From Vicia villosa (taxonomy: Eukaryota; Streptophyta; Magnoliopsida; Fabales; Fabaceae), in contig NC_081185.1 of the NCBI RefSeq assembly GCF_029867415.1, positions 110,967,617 through 111,031,616 of the forward strand: a stretch of 64,000 nucleotides of DNA, given 5' to 3'. Positions 40,640 through 53,779 of the stretch are shown one piece after another. How positions within the stretch are numbered: the first letter of the stretch is position 1; every line of letters starts with the position of its first letter. A program made the position numbers and the translations under genes. The notes beneath the pieces are model-generated. The model ran no database searches. It was not told the origin of the DNA and worked only from the letters and a program-made list of their open reading frames with translations.

Positions 40640-42362
40640 TCTTGCCCGCATACAAAAGACCGAGATCGAAACTCCGAGAAGGAAAAATTTCCAACCAATA
40701 AAAACTTAAGTTAAACCGGATAAAGGATCTTTGTAAAATTGGTAAAAATTACCGTTGGACATTGTTAAATAGAATACCATTCCTAACTTTTCAAACGCAC
40801 CACAGGACCGCCAACTAGAAGATACACTCCTTCCCCGCTTGTACTTTCTTGAACTTGAGACTCCTGCGCCATTGAAGAGAATCCCTCAACAAACAACCAT
40901 CTAACTTAATTGATATGACCAACCACCTCTCCACTTCTAACCAAACCAGCATTGTAACCTTACAGTTGTAAAAAATATGATCCAGACACTCCTCCTTTTG
41001 AAAGCATAGAACACAAGTAAGATCATGAGGTGAAAAAACAATACCCATCCTCTTCAGTTGGTCCTTTATTGGGATCCTGTTATGAAAACTTCTGCAACCA
41101 AAGGCTTTAATCCTATAAGGAACTAAAGTTCTCCACAAGTTAGAAAAAGCTTCAGCCTTCCCTTCGATCAAAACGCCTTCATCCTGAGCAGCTGCCAACA
41201 AACCGTAACCTGATTTGACATTGTAACCTCCCAATTGCTTGCAACACCAAACAATAGGAGCCTCGTTTTGTCCTGCAACGTCTCTTATAGGGTTTGCATA
41301 AGCCACACTATCAAATAGGAGCCTCGTTCTGTCCTGCAAAGTAACGCCCGCTGCCTCAGTAATTCCAAAGTCTCCCCAATCCCAATCGTTCCTAGACCAA
41401 TTGCCCATATCAAACACCATAACTTTCTTCAAAGTGCTCAAATTGTACAGGTCCAGGAAAGTGTCCATAAGGAAATCTTCCTTGTTCCAAACAACAAACT
41501 AGGATGGAGTAGAGAGTCCATCACCCAACAATTATGCAAAAACAAAATCTGAGGTTGGAAGCCTCTTCTCAATGTTGATCATATCCTTCCACCAAGCTGA
41601 TTCACGGTTACTTTTACTGTTACTAATTTCGGGTAGAATTTGCAAGTTAAGGATATCGTATCTTGCCTCCAAGAGATTATGCCACAACGTATCTTTTTCT
41701 TTAAGGATCTGCCACTTCCACTTGAGGAGCAAAGCATAGGTAAAATCTTCAATCTTCTTCAACCCCAAACCCCTTTCCTCTAAAGGTAAACAAACTTATT
41801 CCTGGTACCCCCCGAATCGCCCCAAAGAAAATTATTTTAAATTTTATAAATCTATTTCGAAATCATCACGGGAGCTTTGAAGAAAGAGTATCGAAAGATT
41901 GAAATAATGCTCAAAACACTCTTCAATGACGTAATTCTCCCGCCAAAACTAAGCATTATACCTTTCCACTTAGCTAGACGTGATCTCAACTTGACCAACA
42001 AAGGTTTCCATATCGATAACCTTCTAGAATTAGCACCTACTGGGATCCCAAAAAAAGGAGAAGGCTTTATCTTCAATCCTGCAAGACAGAAAATTGGCAG
42101 CAACAGAAAGAAAATGGGCACTCAGGTTAATACCGAAAATTCTGCAATTGATGAAATTTACACCTAGACCAGAAGCTATTTCAAAGCCTCCAAGAATAGC
42201 TTTGATAGACTAAACATTGTTCCATCTTTCTTCTCCTATGATAAGTGTATTGCCAGCAAGCTGAAGGATCTCCATAACACATTTCTCCTTAAGTGAAAAA
42301 CCTCTAAATTCCTCTATCTTAGTCGCCTTCCTAACCAATCCAACTAGACCTTCCGCATCAAT
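40640..42362 (-). pseudogene. 5'-truncated LINE (L1-type) relic: RT C-terminus and zf-RVT
   Basis: Minus strand. From the right, frames show the post-catalytic RT region (homologous to ELLQFADDTLLIGE in the LINE at 61.7 kb, here decayed to EILQLAGNTLIIGE near 42260), then SFGGRITSLKSVLS (about 41950), then the helical RT tail (GLKKIEDFTYALLLKWKW, 41770). At 40815-41468 comes the zinc-binding RT domain (zf-RVT) with CVLCFQKEECLDHIFYNC. The catalytic Asp-Asp is lost and the frame is broken at least twice (about 41500 and 41800-41850). There is no RT N-terminus or endonuclease, the usual 5' truncation. The 3' end is near 40640 without a clear poly(A). Confidence 0.88.
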
Positions 42363-43155
42363 GACAACTTATAATAGAATGTAACTAGCACTAACAAATA
42401 TTTAATTTACAAACAATAGTTCAAATATTACGATAAACACATCATGATACTTATTCATTAATACCAAATTTTCACTCTATCAAAATATCTCATTATCTCA
42501 ACCACCACAAACATGAAGTTTTGATCTTTAATTCGAAGAGGAGTCTTCCTCTCCACATCTCTAGTGAAGCAGCTTCATCAATCAAAGGAATTTAAGCACA
42601 CGAGACAAAGGCTTGTATTTCAGCATTTCAATGCAGGTGCTAATGCTTATGAATGAGACTAGTATGAAGCATTCTCTGGTTAGCATGAAAAGTTGGTATC
42701 TCACATTTACAAGTTATGTTTGTCCTGACACTCTCCATATTGTTATATCTAATAACTATAATTGGAAATTACACCGATATTTGTACTTTACAAGATCATT
42801 CATGGTAACAATACTTGATAACTAAAGTATTTATATGCAGCCTTTTGATGCAAATTATTAACATATGATTGATGAGTAGACTGTATGAGTTTTAATAAGC
42901 ACTTTGATGCCAAATCTAGCATGAAATTTTATGAAGCATGTGTATGGACATTATTATATCTTCAACTATTAATATAGAGACTCTGGCAATGAATACTTAT
43001 CGGTAATTCTTTGTCTAGGATAAAATGTTAACATTTTTTCAACAAGAATTTTGTCATTGCAAGATTCGTAAATTAAAAGGGACACACAAGTTAGAGGAAG
43101 AATTTTCAATCTTATCAAAACAAGAATTCAAAGAGTTTGTCATCATCATAAAAGG
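42363..43155. other. Unassigned AT-rich DNA
   Basis: No coding or structural signal. The end (43025-43155) may be the internal tail of the retroelement whose LTR seems to begin at 43166, because it runs into a degenerate purine tract. Confidence 0.45.
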
Positions 43156-43310
43156 GGAAGATTGTGAAGAATATCGTATATCTAGTTTTGATAAAGACAA
43201 AGGTTATCAAAGAAGAAAAGGATCAAAAGATTCATGCACGTCAATGATGAAGTTGACCAAGAAGGTTTAACATAGAAATTCAGGTGAAGATTTGAGAGAA
43301 GTGAACATAA
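43156..43310 (+). mobile_element. Degenerate SIRE-like LTR start
   Basis: The tract CATCATAAAAGGGGAAGAT is followed by TGTGAAGAATAT and AGTTTTGATAAAGACAAAGG. The layout parallels the SIRE junction at 4673-4745 (CATCATCAAAAAGGGGGAGAT, TGTTAG..., AGTTTTGATGATAACAA). It is an older relative; its end is not seen. Confidence 0.5.
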
Positions 43311-43519
43311 CCAAGGTACTCGTTGCAATTTATATTATACTATTTTAAATTGCTCATAATTTCATCTCTCACTTCATCTGAAAACCTTCTTGCATCATCA
43401 TGCATAATTATCCAAAAAAAAAAACTTCTTCATCTAATTCTTGTGACAAGTGTCTCTACACAAATTTGTGAGAACATTGTGATTTTCTTGTCTCCATGTT
43501 GATTACATGTTGATCATTA

Positions 43520-45069
43520 GCAACGAGATGAATGCAATCTTAGAAACAAAGAGGTTTCTAGCTTCCACATTCAAGATGAAAAATCTTGAAATAGTGGACA
43601 CTTTTTTCGATCAAAGTAAAGCGAAAGAGTGGGGGTTAAAAACATAATCAAACAAACTATATTAAGAAAACTTCTAAATTCAAGATGAAAGATCTTGGAT
43701 TAGTTGACACTTTTGGGAATCAAAGTGATGCAAAATTAGTGGGGGTTATGAACTTAGTCAAATACACTTTGTTGAGAAAGTTCTTGATAAGTTCAAACTG
43801 TCACGTTTCAGAAAGTGAATATTCAATTTGATCTTAGTGTCAAAACAATGATTGAAGAGTTGTGGCTATATTAGAATACACAAGTGCAATTGGTTTTCTA
43901 ATGCAATGTACTAGACCTGACATATCATTTGCACTTAGTGAATGAATAGATTTACTAGAAATCTAAATAGTGAGTATTGGAAGGCCATCACATGGATTTT
44001 CGATCATCTTTTAAAAATCAAAATCTTGACCTCCATCATGGTAGGTTTCCTACCATATTAGAAGGATATACCAATATGAGTTGGATATCGAGTGTTGGAG
44101 ATTATAAAATTACAACTGATTGGATATTTACACTAGTTGGAGGTAAGCTTTCTTGAAAGAGCAAGAAACAAACATGTATCACTCTCTTGACCATGGAACC
44201 ATGGTGTGTGGATCTCGCTTTCACTGGTCAAAGAAGTTAAATGGTTGAGGGACCTTCTGTCGGAAGTTCCATTGGCTAAATACAATGTTTCAAAGGTGTT
44301 AACACAATGTGTTAGTCAAGTCAATTTAGCAAGAGAATTCAGAAAAGTGTAAAATGGAAAGTCTGGGCACTGAGGCCTTAGACATTCGTGAGAAAATTGA
44401 TTTAAGATGTAATCATTTTCTCGCATATATACGATTGATCTATAATTTAGGAAATTCATTTGCTAAGCCACTGGCCAGATACTTAGTAAAAACAACCTCG
44501 AGAGGTAGGAGGTTAAAACTCCTTGAGTAAGAGTTTCGACAACGGCGGCAACCCAATCTTACGTTAACAGAACATTAACCTCAATATTTTCAATGGGTAA
44601 CAACAAGTCGTTGATTTGGATAATTGTCAAACATTTCGTGGTAATGTTGACCTTAAAACGAGGGTTGAATTTTATTTCAAACTCTTAATGAAGTTCAATA
44701 CCGAGGGTACGTGTCTCATGGAAAAAGACACATATGAACTTCACCTATGTGAACTTCGAGATGGTGTCGTCTCAAAGTGAGAGTTGGAGTTTCTCTCATG
44801 AAAAATTCATGAAACAGGATAGCATATGGCCATAAATAAGTGCTAGGCGAGAAATGTAGGCGAAGAAACCTTAAAGAATGTGTGTAAGGTAACACCGGTC
44901 TATTCAAATGGATTAATGGTTTAAAAGCATTGCTACCTAATATTCCAATTAGACTTTGCGTTATCCTTACTAAGATTAAGTTTAAAATCCAAAGATACTT
45001 AATTGTAATAACATTCTTTGTTTCCCTTTTTTTGGAAGTGATCTTGTCATTATTAGAACAAGTGGGGAT
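43520..45069 (+). pseudogene. Ty1-copia pol relic (RT end and RNase H) with 3' tail
   Basis: Many stops and shifts, but recognisable copia landmarks occur in order: AAGATGAAAGATCTTGGA (KMKDLG, 43682, with a second partial copy at 43576); QCTRPDISFAL (43907); a GYTNASWISS-like RNase H start (44068); LVGGKLSWKSKKQTCITLST (44137); and KPLARYLVKT near 44470. A polypurine tract AAGTGGGGAT ends at 45069, next to the LTR. It is a different copia lineage from SIRE and long dead. Confidence 0.75.
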
Positions 45070-45630
45070 TGTTGGAAGTTATTAATACTTAATAATATTT
45101 AATCACCATGGGTGTGTTCCAAAATGACAAGAAAATATCTATGTGAAGTTTGTATTTTGAATATGAAAATAGGCAACACTTTGTGAAGTGTTGCAATAGG
45201 CTGTTTGTAGTTTGAATCAGAAATAGGCAATACTTCGTGAAGTGTTGCAGAATGAAAACATGCAACTCTTGGTAAATGTTGCATTAGGCCAAGCATTGTA
45301 CCTTTTGGAAAAAGGAATTGTTTCGCCAAGGGTCGCTACCTTATGAAACAATACTAAAGTGGCCTATAAAAACCTCATTCTGGATTCAGAAATTAATAAC
45401 AAAATTGTATATCTAACAAGCCTATCATATTCACTAAAATTCCAGACAATCTTCGCTACATCCGAGTTTTCGTCGGTGTTACGCAAACTCGATAAAAGGC
45501 TGAATTATCCTGGGTATTCCTGCGTTCCAACTCTAAGACATATTAAGAGTGCTTGAAATACTTATAAGGAAAGTGATTTTGTTCACGATTCTAGCCTCGA
45601 TCCATTTGATTGAAATTGATTTTTCTAACA
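45070..45630 (+). repeat. 3' LTR (561 bp) of the copia relic
   Basis: Begins TGTTGGAAGTTATTAATAC after the purine tract and ends TTTTTCTAACA, an inverted terminal pair. It has a TATA-like CCTATAAAAACC at 45363-45374. No matching 5' LTR lies in the window. Confidence 0.75.
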
Positions 45631-46030
45631 AAGGATATGCTTGAAAGAGCTGAGTTCAATTTCCTCCACAAACTCTATTTGGATGATAGGTAATGGTCAA
45701 GAGAACCATTGCATACTTGCTCATATACAATCATCAATTCACTCATTTGAGCAACTACTGTGTGATCCATTATATGTTGATTTATTATCATGTCCATCAT
45801 ATCAGCGTTACATGGAACCTTAAACTGGTGACTTACATATCAAACTTTTCACATATCGTAATAGCCAAACTCTTGTAAATGATGGTGTTTATTTGTTTGT
45901 ATTAATGTTGTCATTTTGGTTGTATTAATGTTGCATTGCCAATTCAAGAGAGTGATAGTAGCCAACAAAGAATAAGCTCTAGCAACATTTCTTTGTTGAG
46001 TTGAGATATATAAAACTCTAAAGGATTGTT
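45631..46030. other. Spacer before the laccase fragment
   Basis: No confident gene. A TATATAAAAC lies at 46007-46016, only 15 bases before the ATG of the laccase fragment, so it is not a convincing promoter for it. Confidence 0.4.
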
Positions 46031-46123
46031 ATGGAGGCGGCGCGATTTTGAATTGTGCTGTTACTGGTAGCATGTTTGCTTCCATTATCTGTGGATGCTG
46101 TGGTTCACCACTACAAGTTCAAT
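46031..46123 (+). pseudogene. Laccase-like first exon with early stop
   Basis: From ATG at 46031 the frame reads MEAARF, stop (TGA 46049-46051), then LLLVACLLPLSVDAVVHHYKFN before a GTAGGTG donor at 46124. A hydrophobic signal peptide followed by VVHHYKFN and a splice site is the usual first exon of plant secreted laccases (multicopper oxidases for lignin or flavonoid oxidation). The TGA could be a changed Trp codon. No second exon follows: a Stowaway MITE and a CACTA end come next. The family call rests on a short motif. Confidence 0.5.
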
Positions 46124-46210
46124 GTAGGTGCATTATATTTATTTTCATTTTTATCATGCCGATCATGCAAAAACATAGCATGTTTTCTTGATTTATAAAA
46201 TTGCAAAATA

Positions 46211-46469
46211 CTCCCTCCGGTCTCAAATATAAGCAAATTTGCAAAAAAAAACTCATCCTTTAAGGAGAATGTCTCAATGCATTTAATTCTTACTCTCTTT
46301 CTAATTCTACCCTTATTTTTTGCTTTGGAAATTGTTGCAAACATTTAAAATGTAAAAAATTGTAGGGGTATATTTGGAATAGTGACATTGAATGTAATAA
46401 ATATTGATTTTTTTTACTTATATTTAAGACCATAGAATTTTTTTTACTTATATTTGAGACCGGAGGGTG
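46211..46469. mobile_element. Stowaway-type MITE, 259 bp
   Basis: Begins CTCCCTCCGGTCTCAAATAT, ends ATATTTGAGACCGGAGGGTG, between TA dinucleotides (46209-46210 and 46470-46471). This is the Tc1/mariner Stowaway signature. A second, internal copy of the right terminal motif (ACTTATATTTAAGACCATAG) lies at about 46418. Confidence 0.9.
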
Positions 46470-46507
46470 TAGACATATTAATTAAATTCTAATCATCAAT
46501 ATTATTG

Positions 46508-46513
<6 letters not shown>

Positions 46514-46565
<52 letters not shown>
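46514..46565. repeat. (AT)n microsatellite
   Basis: About 52 bases of pure TA/AT repeat. Confidence 0.95.
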
Positions 46566-46568
<3 letters not shown>

Positions 46569-46589
46569 GACATATTTATGTAATGATAC

Positions 46590-46986
46590 AGAAATAAACT
46601 GTGGCAAGATAAATGGTTTAGAAAGCATAATATATAACAACAGTTTTAAATATGTGGTCATAATCAAACCGTGGCTATATCTTGAACCAAAACTGTATCG
46701 TAAACGTTAAATTAAAACTGTGGCTTTACCATATAGCCACAGTTTTGCAGTCATGACAAATATAAACCGCGGCCTTAATCAAACTACCTAAACAGTGGCC
46801 TAAAAAAGCCACGGTTGTCAAAAAGGCGTGGTCTATACCAAAAAACCGTGGACTTTACTTTAGGCCACGGCCGCATACTCCACAGTTGGATTTCTGTGGC
46901 CAAACCGTGGCCTCAGCGTTACGTCACGGTTATTTTACATATAGCCTCGGTTTCTTGGGCGTGGCAGGAGACTTTTTTTTGTAGTG
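46590..46986. mobile_element. CACTA right terminus with CCGTGGC subterminal repeats
   Basis: Ends TTTTTTTTGTAGTG at 46986. The 400 bases before it hold at least ten AACCGTGGC / GCCACGGTT-type motifs in both orientations, a third CACTA subterminal family in this window. No matching CACTA start is found to the left, so the other end is lost or further decayed. Confidence 0.7.
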
Positions 46987-47407
46987 AGGTTATGAGTTGT
47001 GTATTTTTGAGTCCCTGTCTATTCATCACCAATAGATATATATTAGTGAAATATGAATGGTTATATTTCACTAATTTATAATATATTAATGATTGATGAT
47101 TAATGATTAATGGTAGATGGTAGTTGATGAGGGAAAAGAGAAAGATGAATTATGAGATTGACACGTAGGATTTTGTTGATGGAAAGAAATATGATTATGT
47201 GGCAAAAAAACTTTGGAGTCTGTTTTAATATATATAATATTTTGATTAACTTTAAAATATTAAACATTACTAAATATTATTTGTGATGAACATAATTATA
47301 ATTATCGTGTTTATTTACAAAATCCACATAACATGAGTAAGGGTCAAGATTATTTACGCTATCATTAATTATTTTTAAAACAAATTCATATTAACAATTG
47401 TAATTTA
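46987..47407. other. AT-rich spacer
   Basis: No gene or element recognised between the CACTA terminus and the Helitron-like terminus. Confidence 0.5.
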
Positions 47408-47858
47408 CTAGTATATATAACACGCGCGTTGCGCGGTTGTCCTTTAATATATTGTTTTTGAAATTTTAAACTTCATCAAAATAATTTATTATTGTTTGGT
47501 TCGTGGAGTGTTTTTTGAATGATTTTAATTATTATATGTAATTTTATAAATACATATTTGAGAAAAAATTGAATTTTAAGAATAATATAGAGGGTCTTGA
47601 TTATGTTTATAGGATTTTATTCTAATGCGTTTATGTGAATCAATATTATATATATGAGTATATTATAATAATTGAGAATACATTGAATTTTAAGGGATAA
47701 TAAAAGAATCAATGTAATTGTAAATAATATAGGAACTATATAAAATTTTATCAATTAGTTAATATTGTAAAAATTTAATAATTTTAATGAATGAGTATTA
47801 TATAAAATAACAATTTGATTGGTGGGTAGTTTTTTTAGTGATTATCATTATGATTAAA

Positions 47859-47859
<1 letters not shown>

Positions 47860-47902
<43 letters not shown>
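47860..47902. repeat. (ATT)n microsatellite
   Basis: About 14 uninterrupted ATT units. Confidence 0.95.
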
Positions 47903-47903
<1 letters not shown>

Positions 47904-48400
47904 GTCTATTATTATATTAATATATTATTATCTTAATATTTAAAATATATTAATGTTAAAGTAATTATCAAAATTAATTTATAATTATGTAAGAATTAAA
48001 TTTTAGAAAATGAACAAAATATTGAAAATTAATTTCAACATATCGTATAATTTACTGCAAATGTATGAATGATATATTTAAGTAAGTATTTGATTATAAT
48101 TTATTTAAGTAAGTATTTGATTATAATTTGTTAGTGTAGATTTGCTTTCGAATCCTTCATTATACAAAAGAAGTTAGGATTTGTTGTTTATAGTTTGTGG
48201 GTTATTAAATAACCACAAATTGAATTAAAATAAAAGAATAAAAGAAAATTTAAAGAGTTAACGTTTTTAATTAATATTTTGCATTATTACAGTGTTATTA
48301 TAGACATTATCACATGTTGGATTATTGAGTCAATGGGATGAGGTTGCATGGATTATAGAAATTAACTAATAATACCATTGTACTATTATTTGTCAAAAGT

Positions 48401-48666
<266 letters not shown>

Positions 48667-49129
48667 AACAAAAGCTTCAATTTTAAGATTAAGAAATTAA
48701 TTTGAAGTTCTTTACAAAGCATCTAATATCATAACTAAAAATATAGGCCAAATAAAGATAAAGTAAAATATCATTGTTTTAGTAGAGATTATTGTGTGAT
48801 GGCTCACTATCTATTAATAATTGAAACAAAAATATTGAGTATTAGATAATAAATAAAAAAGAAAAAATAATTAAAATAATGAAACACACAAATATTACAA
48901 TCCATTTTTCTTAAATTTCTTTTTCAAAAATAATGTGATGCTTCAAAATGTATAACTACAAAATAAACATAACTAAAAATTAATAAAACAATAATAAAAT
49001 TAAGAATAAAAGAAAATAAGAATAAAATTAAAATAAAACACAACATAATAAATTGAAAATTCTTTTTTTATAATTATTTTATGTTGTATTCATTTCGGAT
49101 TCATTTTGTTTAACATAATATTTATAAAA

Positions 49130-49650
49130 ATGCAAAGTTTTCAAAATACACCTAAAAACATAAATAGCAATAACTAAAAGTAATAAACAATGATAAAATT
49201 AAGAATGAAAGGAAATAAAAAAAAATTGGACAAAAAAATGGTTTACCATGATATTTATTAAAATGCCAAGTCTTCAAAATACACCTTAAAAAACATAATC
49301 AACAAATAGCAAACAATAATAACTATTAAAAGAAAATAGTAAAGAACTTGAAGAAGTTTTATGAACAAGCTGTATTTTGTGTCTTCAAAATACACCAGAA
49401 GAAACATAATCAATCAATAGCAAAAACCAATAAATATTAGATGAAAAAACAAAAAAAAAACTAATTTATGAATTGAAAATTAAGAGATTGATAAAGTTTT
49501 ATGAACAAACCTTATTTTGTGTCTGCAAAATACGCCTAAAAAAACATAATAACAAAATTAATAAATATTAGAAGAAAATAAGAAAGGATAAGTTTATAGA
49601 TGAAAAACAATAAATTAAGAGATTGAAGAAGTTTTATAGTCAAACTTGTT
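49130..49650. repeat. Degenerate tandem repeats of about 110-130 bp, about 4 copies
   Basis: Each unit contains TTTTCAAAATACACC, GTCTTCAAAATACACC or GTCTGCAAAATACGCC, then AAAAACATAA and AATAAATATTAGA-like text, starting near 49137, 49267, 49380 and 49520. Two units share GAAGTTTTATGAACAA / AAAGTTTTATGAACAA. Confidence 0.65.
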
Positions 49651-50528
49651 AGTTGTGAAAATCTACTCCATCATAAATAAATGAAGTGTAGAAGTCTATT
49701 GTGGTTGAACTATAAAAAAAATAAGGTTGATGGTGGAATCTTTTGCAAAATTACATATTAAGAAATTGTGTACTACGAAGAACGTTGATAGCGTGATTTG
49801 AATGTGTGCAAGGGACTTCAATTACAAAATTGCATGTTAAGAAGAGTAGTAAAACCAAGGTAAAATCTCTTGTGCCTAAACTATATGAAAATGAGTGTCA
49901 TGACTAAAGTTAAAGGTGAGGTCCCTTGCAAAATTGCACGCATCATCGGTAAATATGGCCACTAAGAATGTGTCAAGGATGCAAGTTTGGTTTTATTTCA
50001 ATTTAGTAAACAACATAAATTGATGTAGTGGAGTTTTAATTTTTAAAATTTTAATTATAAAATTTCTTATAAATTTTGTATTCTATAACTATATTCTTTT
50101 AAAATTTTAATTATAAAATTTCTTATAAATTTTGTATTCTATAACCATAAATTTTAAATAATGATTTTTTTTCAATTGGGAGAAGAGAGAAACTATTTTT
50201 TAATATTCTGAGGGATATTTAATTAGTTAGGTAAAAATTTTATTAAGAATATGTTCTAAAATTATGTATATTCTTTTAAAATTAAAATGAGAGATTTTCA
50301 ATATGTTGATTATCAATTATGAGTTTTTTTATTAATGATTATTAAGATAATAGTGATTTTTTTAATAGGGAGATATTAAAAAAATTAATTGGTAATTTTG
50401 TAAGAATGACACATAAGTCAATTAATTGGTAGTTTTTTGTGAGGATGACACATAAGCCAATTAATTAGAAGTTTTTTGTGAGGATGACACATAAGTATGA
50501 TGCTAGAGTTTTTGTGTAGGATTGTCAT
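49651..50528. other. Helitron interior without recognised genes
   Basis: AT-rich. A direct repeat of about 50 bp (TTTTAAAATTTTAATTATAAAATTTC...) occurs at 50042 and 50098. GAGGATGACACATAAG recurs at 50442 and 50482 with related text at 50402. Confidence 0.5.
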
Positions 50529-51064
50529 TAGGGGTGGCAAAACGGGCCGCCCGCCCCGCCTTAAACCCGCCAAAAAACAAGCGGGGCGGGCATGCCCGCC
50601 AAATGAAATGGACATAAAAATCATGCCCTCCCCGCCAAGATGACGGGTTGGCGGGCGGCGGGCTTGCCCGCCTATTTTTATTTATATTTTTTTCATTTTT
50701 TTAATAGATTAATAGATTTTTTTTACCTTTTAATTAAATTTGTCACTTATTTTTAAAAATAATTTTTTATAAAAGCAACTTTTAAACAAATTCTATTTAA
50801 AAAATACTACATATATTTACAAATAAATATATAAAATAAACCATCAAGAATTGAAATTACTAAAATTAACTAAAAAAGAGAAAATTTTGGAGGAGGGGCG
50901 GACTTTGGCGGGCGGCGGGCATTGGTGGGGCGAGCTACGGCGGGCGGCGATTTTGGCGGGGCGAGCTTTGACGAGCGGCGGACCTAAAATCCCAACCCAA
51001 CCCGCCATATTTAGGCGGGTGCGCGGGCCGGCCCGGCGGGCCACGTCCCGTTTTGCCACCCCTA
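50529..51064. mobile_element. GC-rich hAT MITE, 536 bp, TSD ATTGTCAT
   Basis: Begins TAGGGGTGGCAAAACGGG and ends CCCGTTTTGCCACCCCTA, with exact 8-bp duplications ATTGTCAT at 50521-50528 and 51065-51072. The ends carry many GGCGGGC / GCCCGCC motifs, making it a sharp GC island in AT-rich DNA. Confidence 0.95.
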
Positions 51065-51102
51065 ATTGTCATCATGACAATCTTAGATTTATATTAAGTA
51101 GA

Positions 51103-51800
51103 TAAGATTTTAAAAAATTAAATGCATTATTTTTAATATAATATATTTATTACTTAAAATACAATTTCCATTTCAAGTAAATTTCTTTATTATTCCATTA
51201 TTTCCATTTCTCATTCTTCATTCTCGACACCAACCTCACTTACCCAACGATTTACACATTAAATCTAGTCATTTACATGTGTAAAATTTATCTTAACCTT
51301 CAACTCTCCAAACTAATAACAACCACATGATTTAAACTATCTAACGTCTCACATTAGTGCTATTACCCTTTATATTAAGTGTTTTCATTTGTTGTGAAAA
51401 TGTCAAGGTTTAATTCAAATCAAAACTTTATATTATGTATTTTTCATTCCATACACATGTTTTGCACTGTTGGTCCGTGCTCTCCTCTTGTCAATTTTGT
51501 GCTTTTTTTCTTCTTATATTTTGAGGTTCGTTCGCTTTCACTTTTGATTTATCTTTTTCTTTATCATACTTATTGTACAATATTTTAGAAATAGATTTTT
51601 AGATTAGATCCATGTTTTGATATTGTTTTTACTTCAATTTATTTACACACACGATGATCTGATTCTATTATCTAATAATGATATTTTATTTTGAATTTGT
51701 TGTAGAATTCGTTAGCTATGAGAAAATCAGACCCAACTGTCAGTCCCGATCAAGAAGTCCATGGAAAAGGTTGTTTTGATCATCCTTCAAAACATAAAAA
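51103..51800. other. Unassigned AT-rich DNA
   Basis: No domain-bearing frame or element end found. Confidence 0.5.
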
Positions 51801-51968
51801 TATATCATTTCTATGTCGTTTATGGCTATTTTGATGATTGTTTTACTCCAACTCCACCATCAAGTTACTCCTCAGTCCTTGCTCCTAGACTTGCTTGAAA
51901 TCATAATCATATGCACAATCACAATAACAATCACCATATTAGTCATAAACGGCATAGAAATGATATTT
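51801..51968 (+). ncRNA. Candidate miRNA-precursor-like hairpin
   Basis: The arm at 51802-51846 pairs with 51922-51966 over about 45 bp, with about three mismatches and two G-U wobbles. It is continuous from ATATCATTTCTATG through CGTTTATG to TGATTGTT, with a loop of about 75 bases. Outside these arms the complementarity fades. Size and near-perfect arms fit a young plant MIRNA or a short inverted-repeat transposon. No terminal repeat or target duplication is clear. Confidence 0.4.
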
Positions 51969-52950
<982 letters not shown>

Positions 52951-53068
52951 CTTTTTTTTTTGTAATCAAGATTTCATTAATAGAACCAAAAGTTCTAACA
53001 CCGAACACGATTACAAAAGGCAGAGTATGAAACAAAAACTCCGAAGAAAATTACACAGCAAATACTAC

Positions 53069-53779
53069 CTATGACAAATACAATAAAGGATTATTGATAA
53101 ACTCATAGAAATTGTAGTTGGTTCGGGTAATTTTCCCAATGAAAGACCATCTCCAAATAAGCTCTTTGATGCTCCAAATGATATTGGAAACGTTCCAAGT
53201 ATCGTTCCGAAAAATTATTCCGTTCCTCACCTTCCATAAAGCCCAACAAATAGCTAGCCAAAAAATACCTTCCCTACCCCGCTTCACTTTCCTATTTTTA
53301 CAAAAAAAAGTACCAAGAGTAGAAACTACTCCATACATCCACAAAAACATAGTCGGTAAAACCAATCCACAAAGCCAAGTCTTTCCAAACCATAAGAGCA
53401 AACCGGCAAGAAAATAAAACGTGGGACAAAGACTCCTCCTCCCTTTCGCAAAAACTACATACATTCGGAGAAGAAGTAGTAATTCCTCTACAAATGAGTA
53501 AGTCCCTAGTCGGTAACCTATCAAGCAAGACCCTCCAACCGAAGAACTTGATTTTAATAGGAATCACCAATTTCCATATGAGGGAAAAAACTCTAGCAAG
53601 AAAAAGATCCGGTCCACGCGGAAGATGAAAGAAATTAAACAAAGTGTAACAACTACGTACCGTGAACACGTTATCCGTCTCCGCTAACCACACGACGTTG
53701 TCCCGAACAACCGGAGTCGGCTGCACATGCTGTACAGCGGCCAGCAGGCGCTGGACCATGTTGTCCGCCTCTGTGCTGT
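53069..53779 (-). pseudogene. LINE ORF2 C-terminus: zf-RVT domain
   Basis: The frame at 53298-53759 has the linker (QHVQPTPVVRDNVVW), then the zinc-binding RT domain: FFGWRVLLDRLPTRDLL followed by CSFCEREEESLSHVLFSC. The end of the protein (EGIFWLAICWALWKVRNGII) continues in another frame at 53069-53300. The switch falls at a run of eight A on the plus strand (about 53303-53310), a likely slippage indel. Confidence 0.9.

Noticed and set aside
46109..46118. CACTACAAG as a possible left end for the CACTA terminus at 46986
   Set aside because: It encodes His-Tyr-Lys of the laccase motif, and the flanking triplets (CAC and AGG) do not match as a target duplication.
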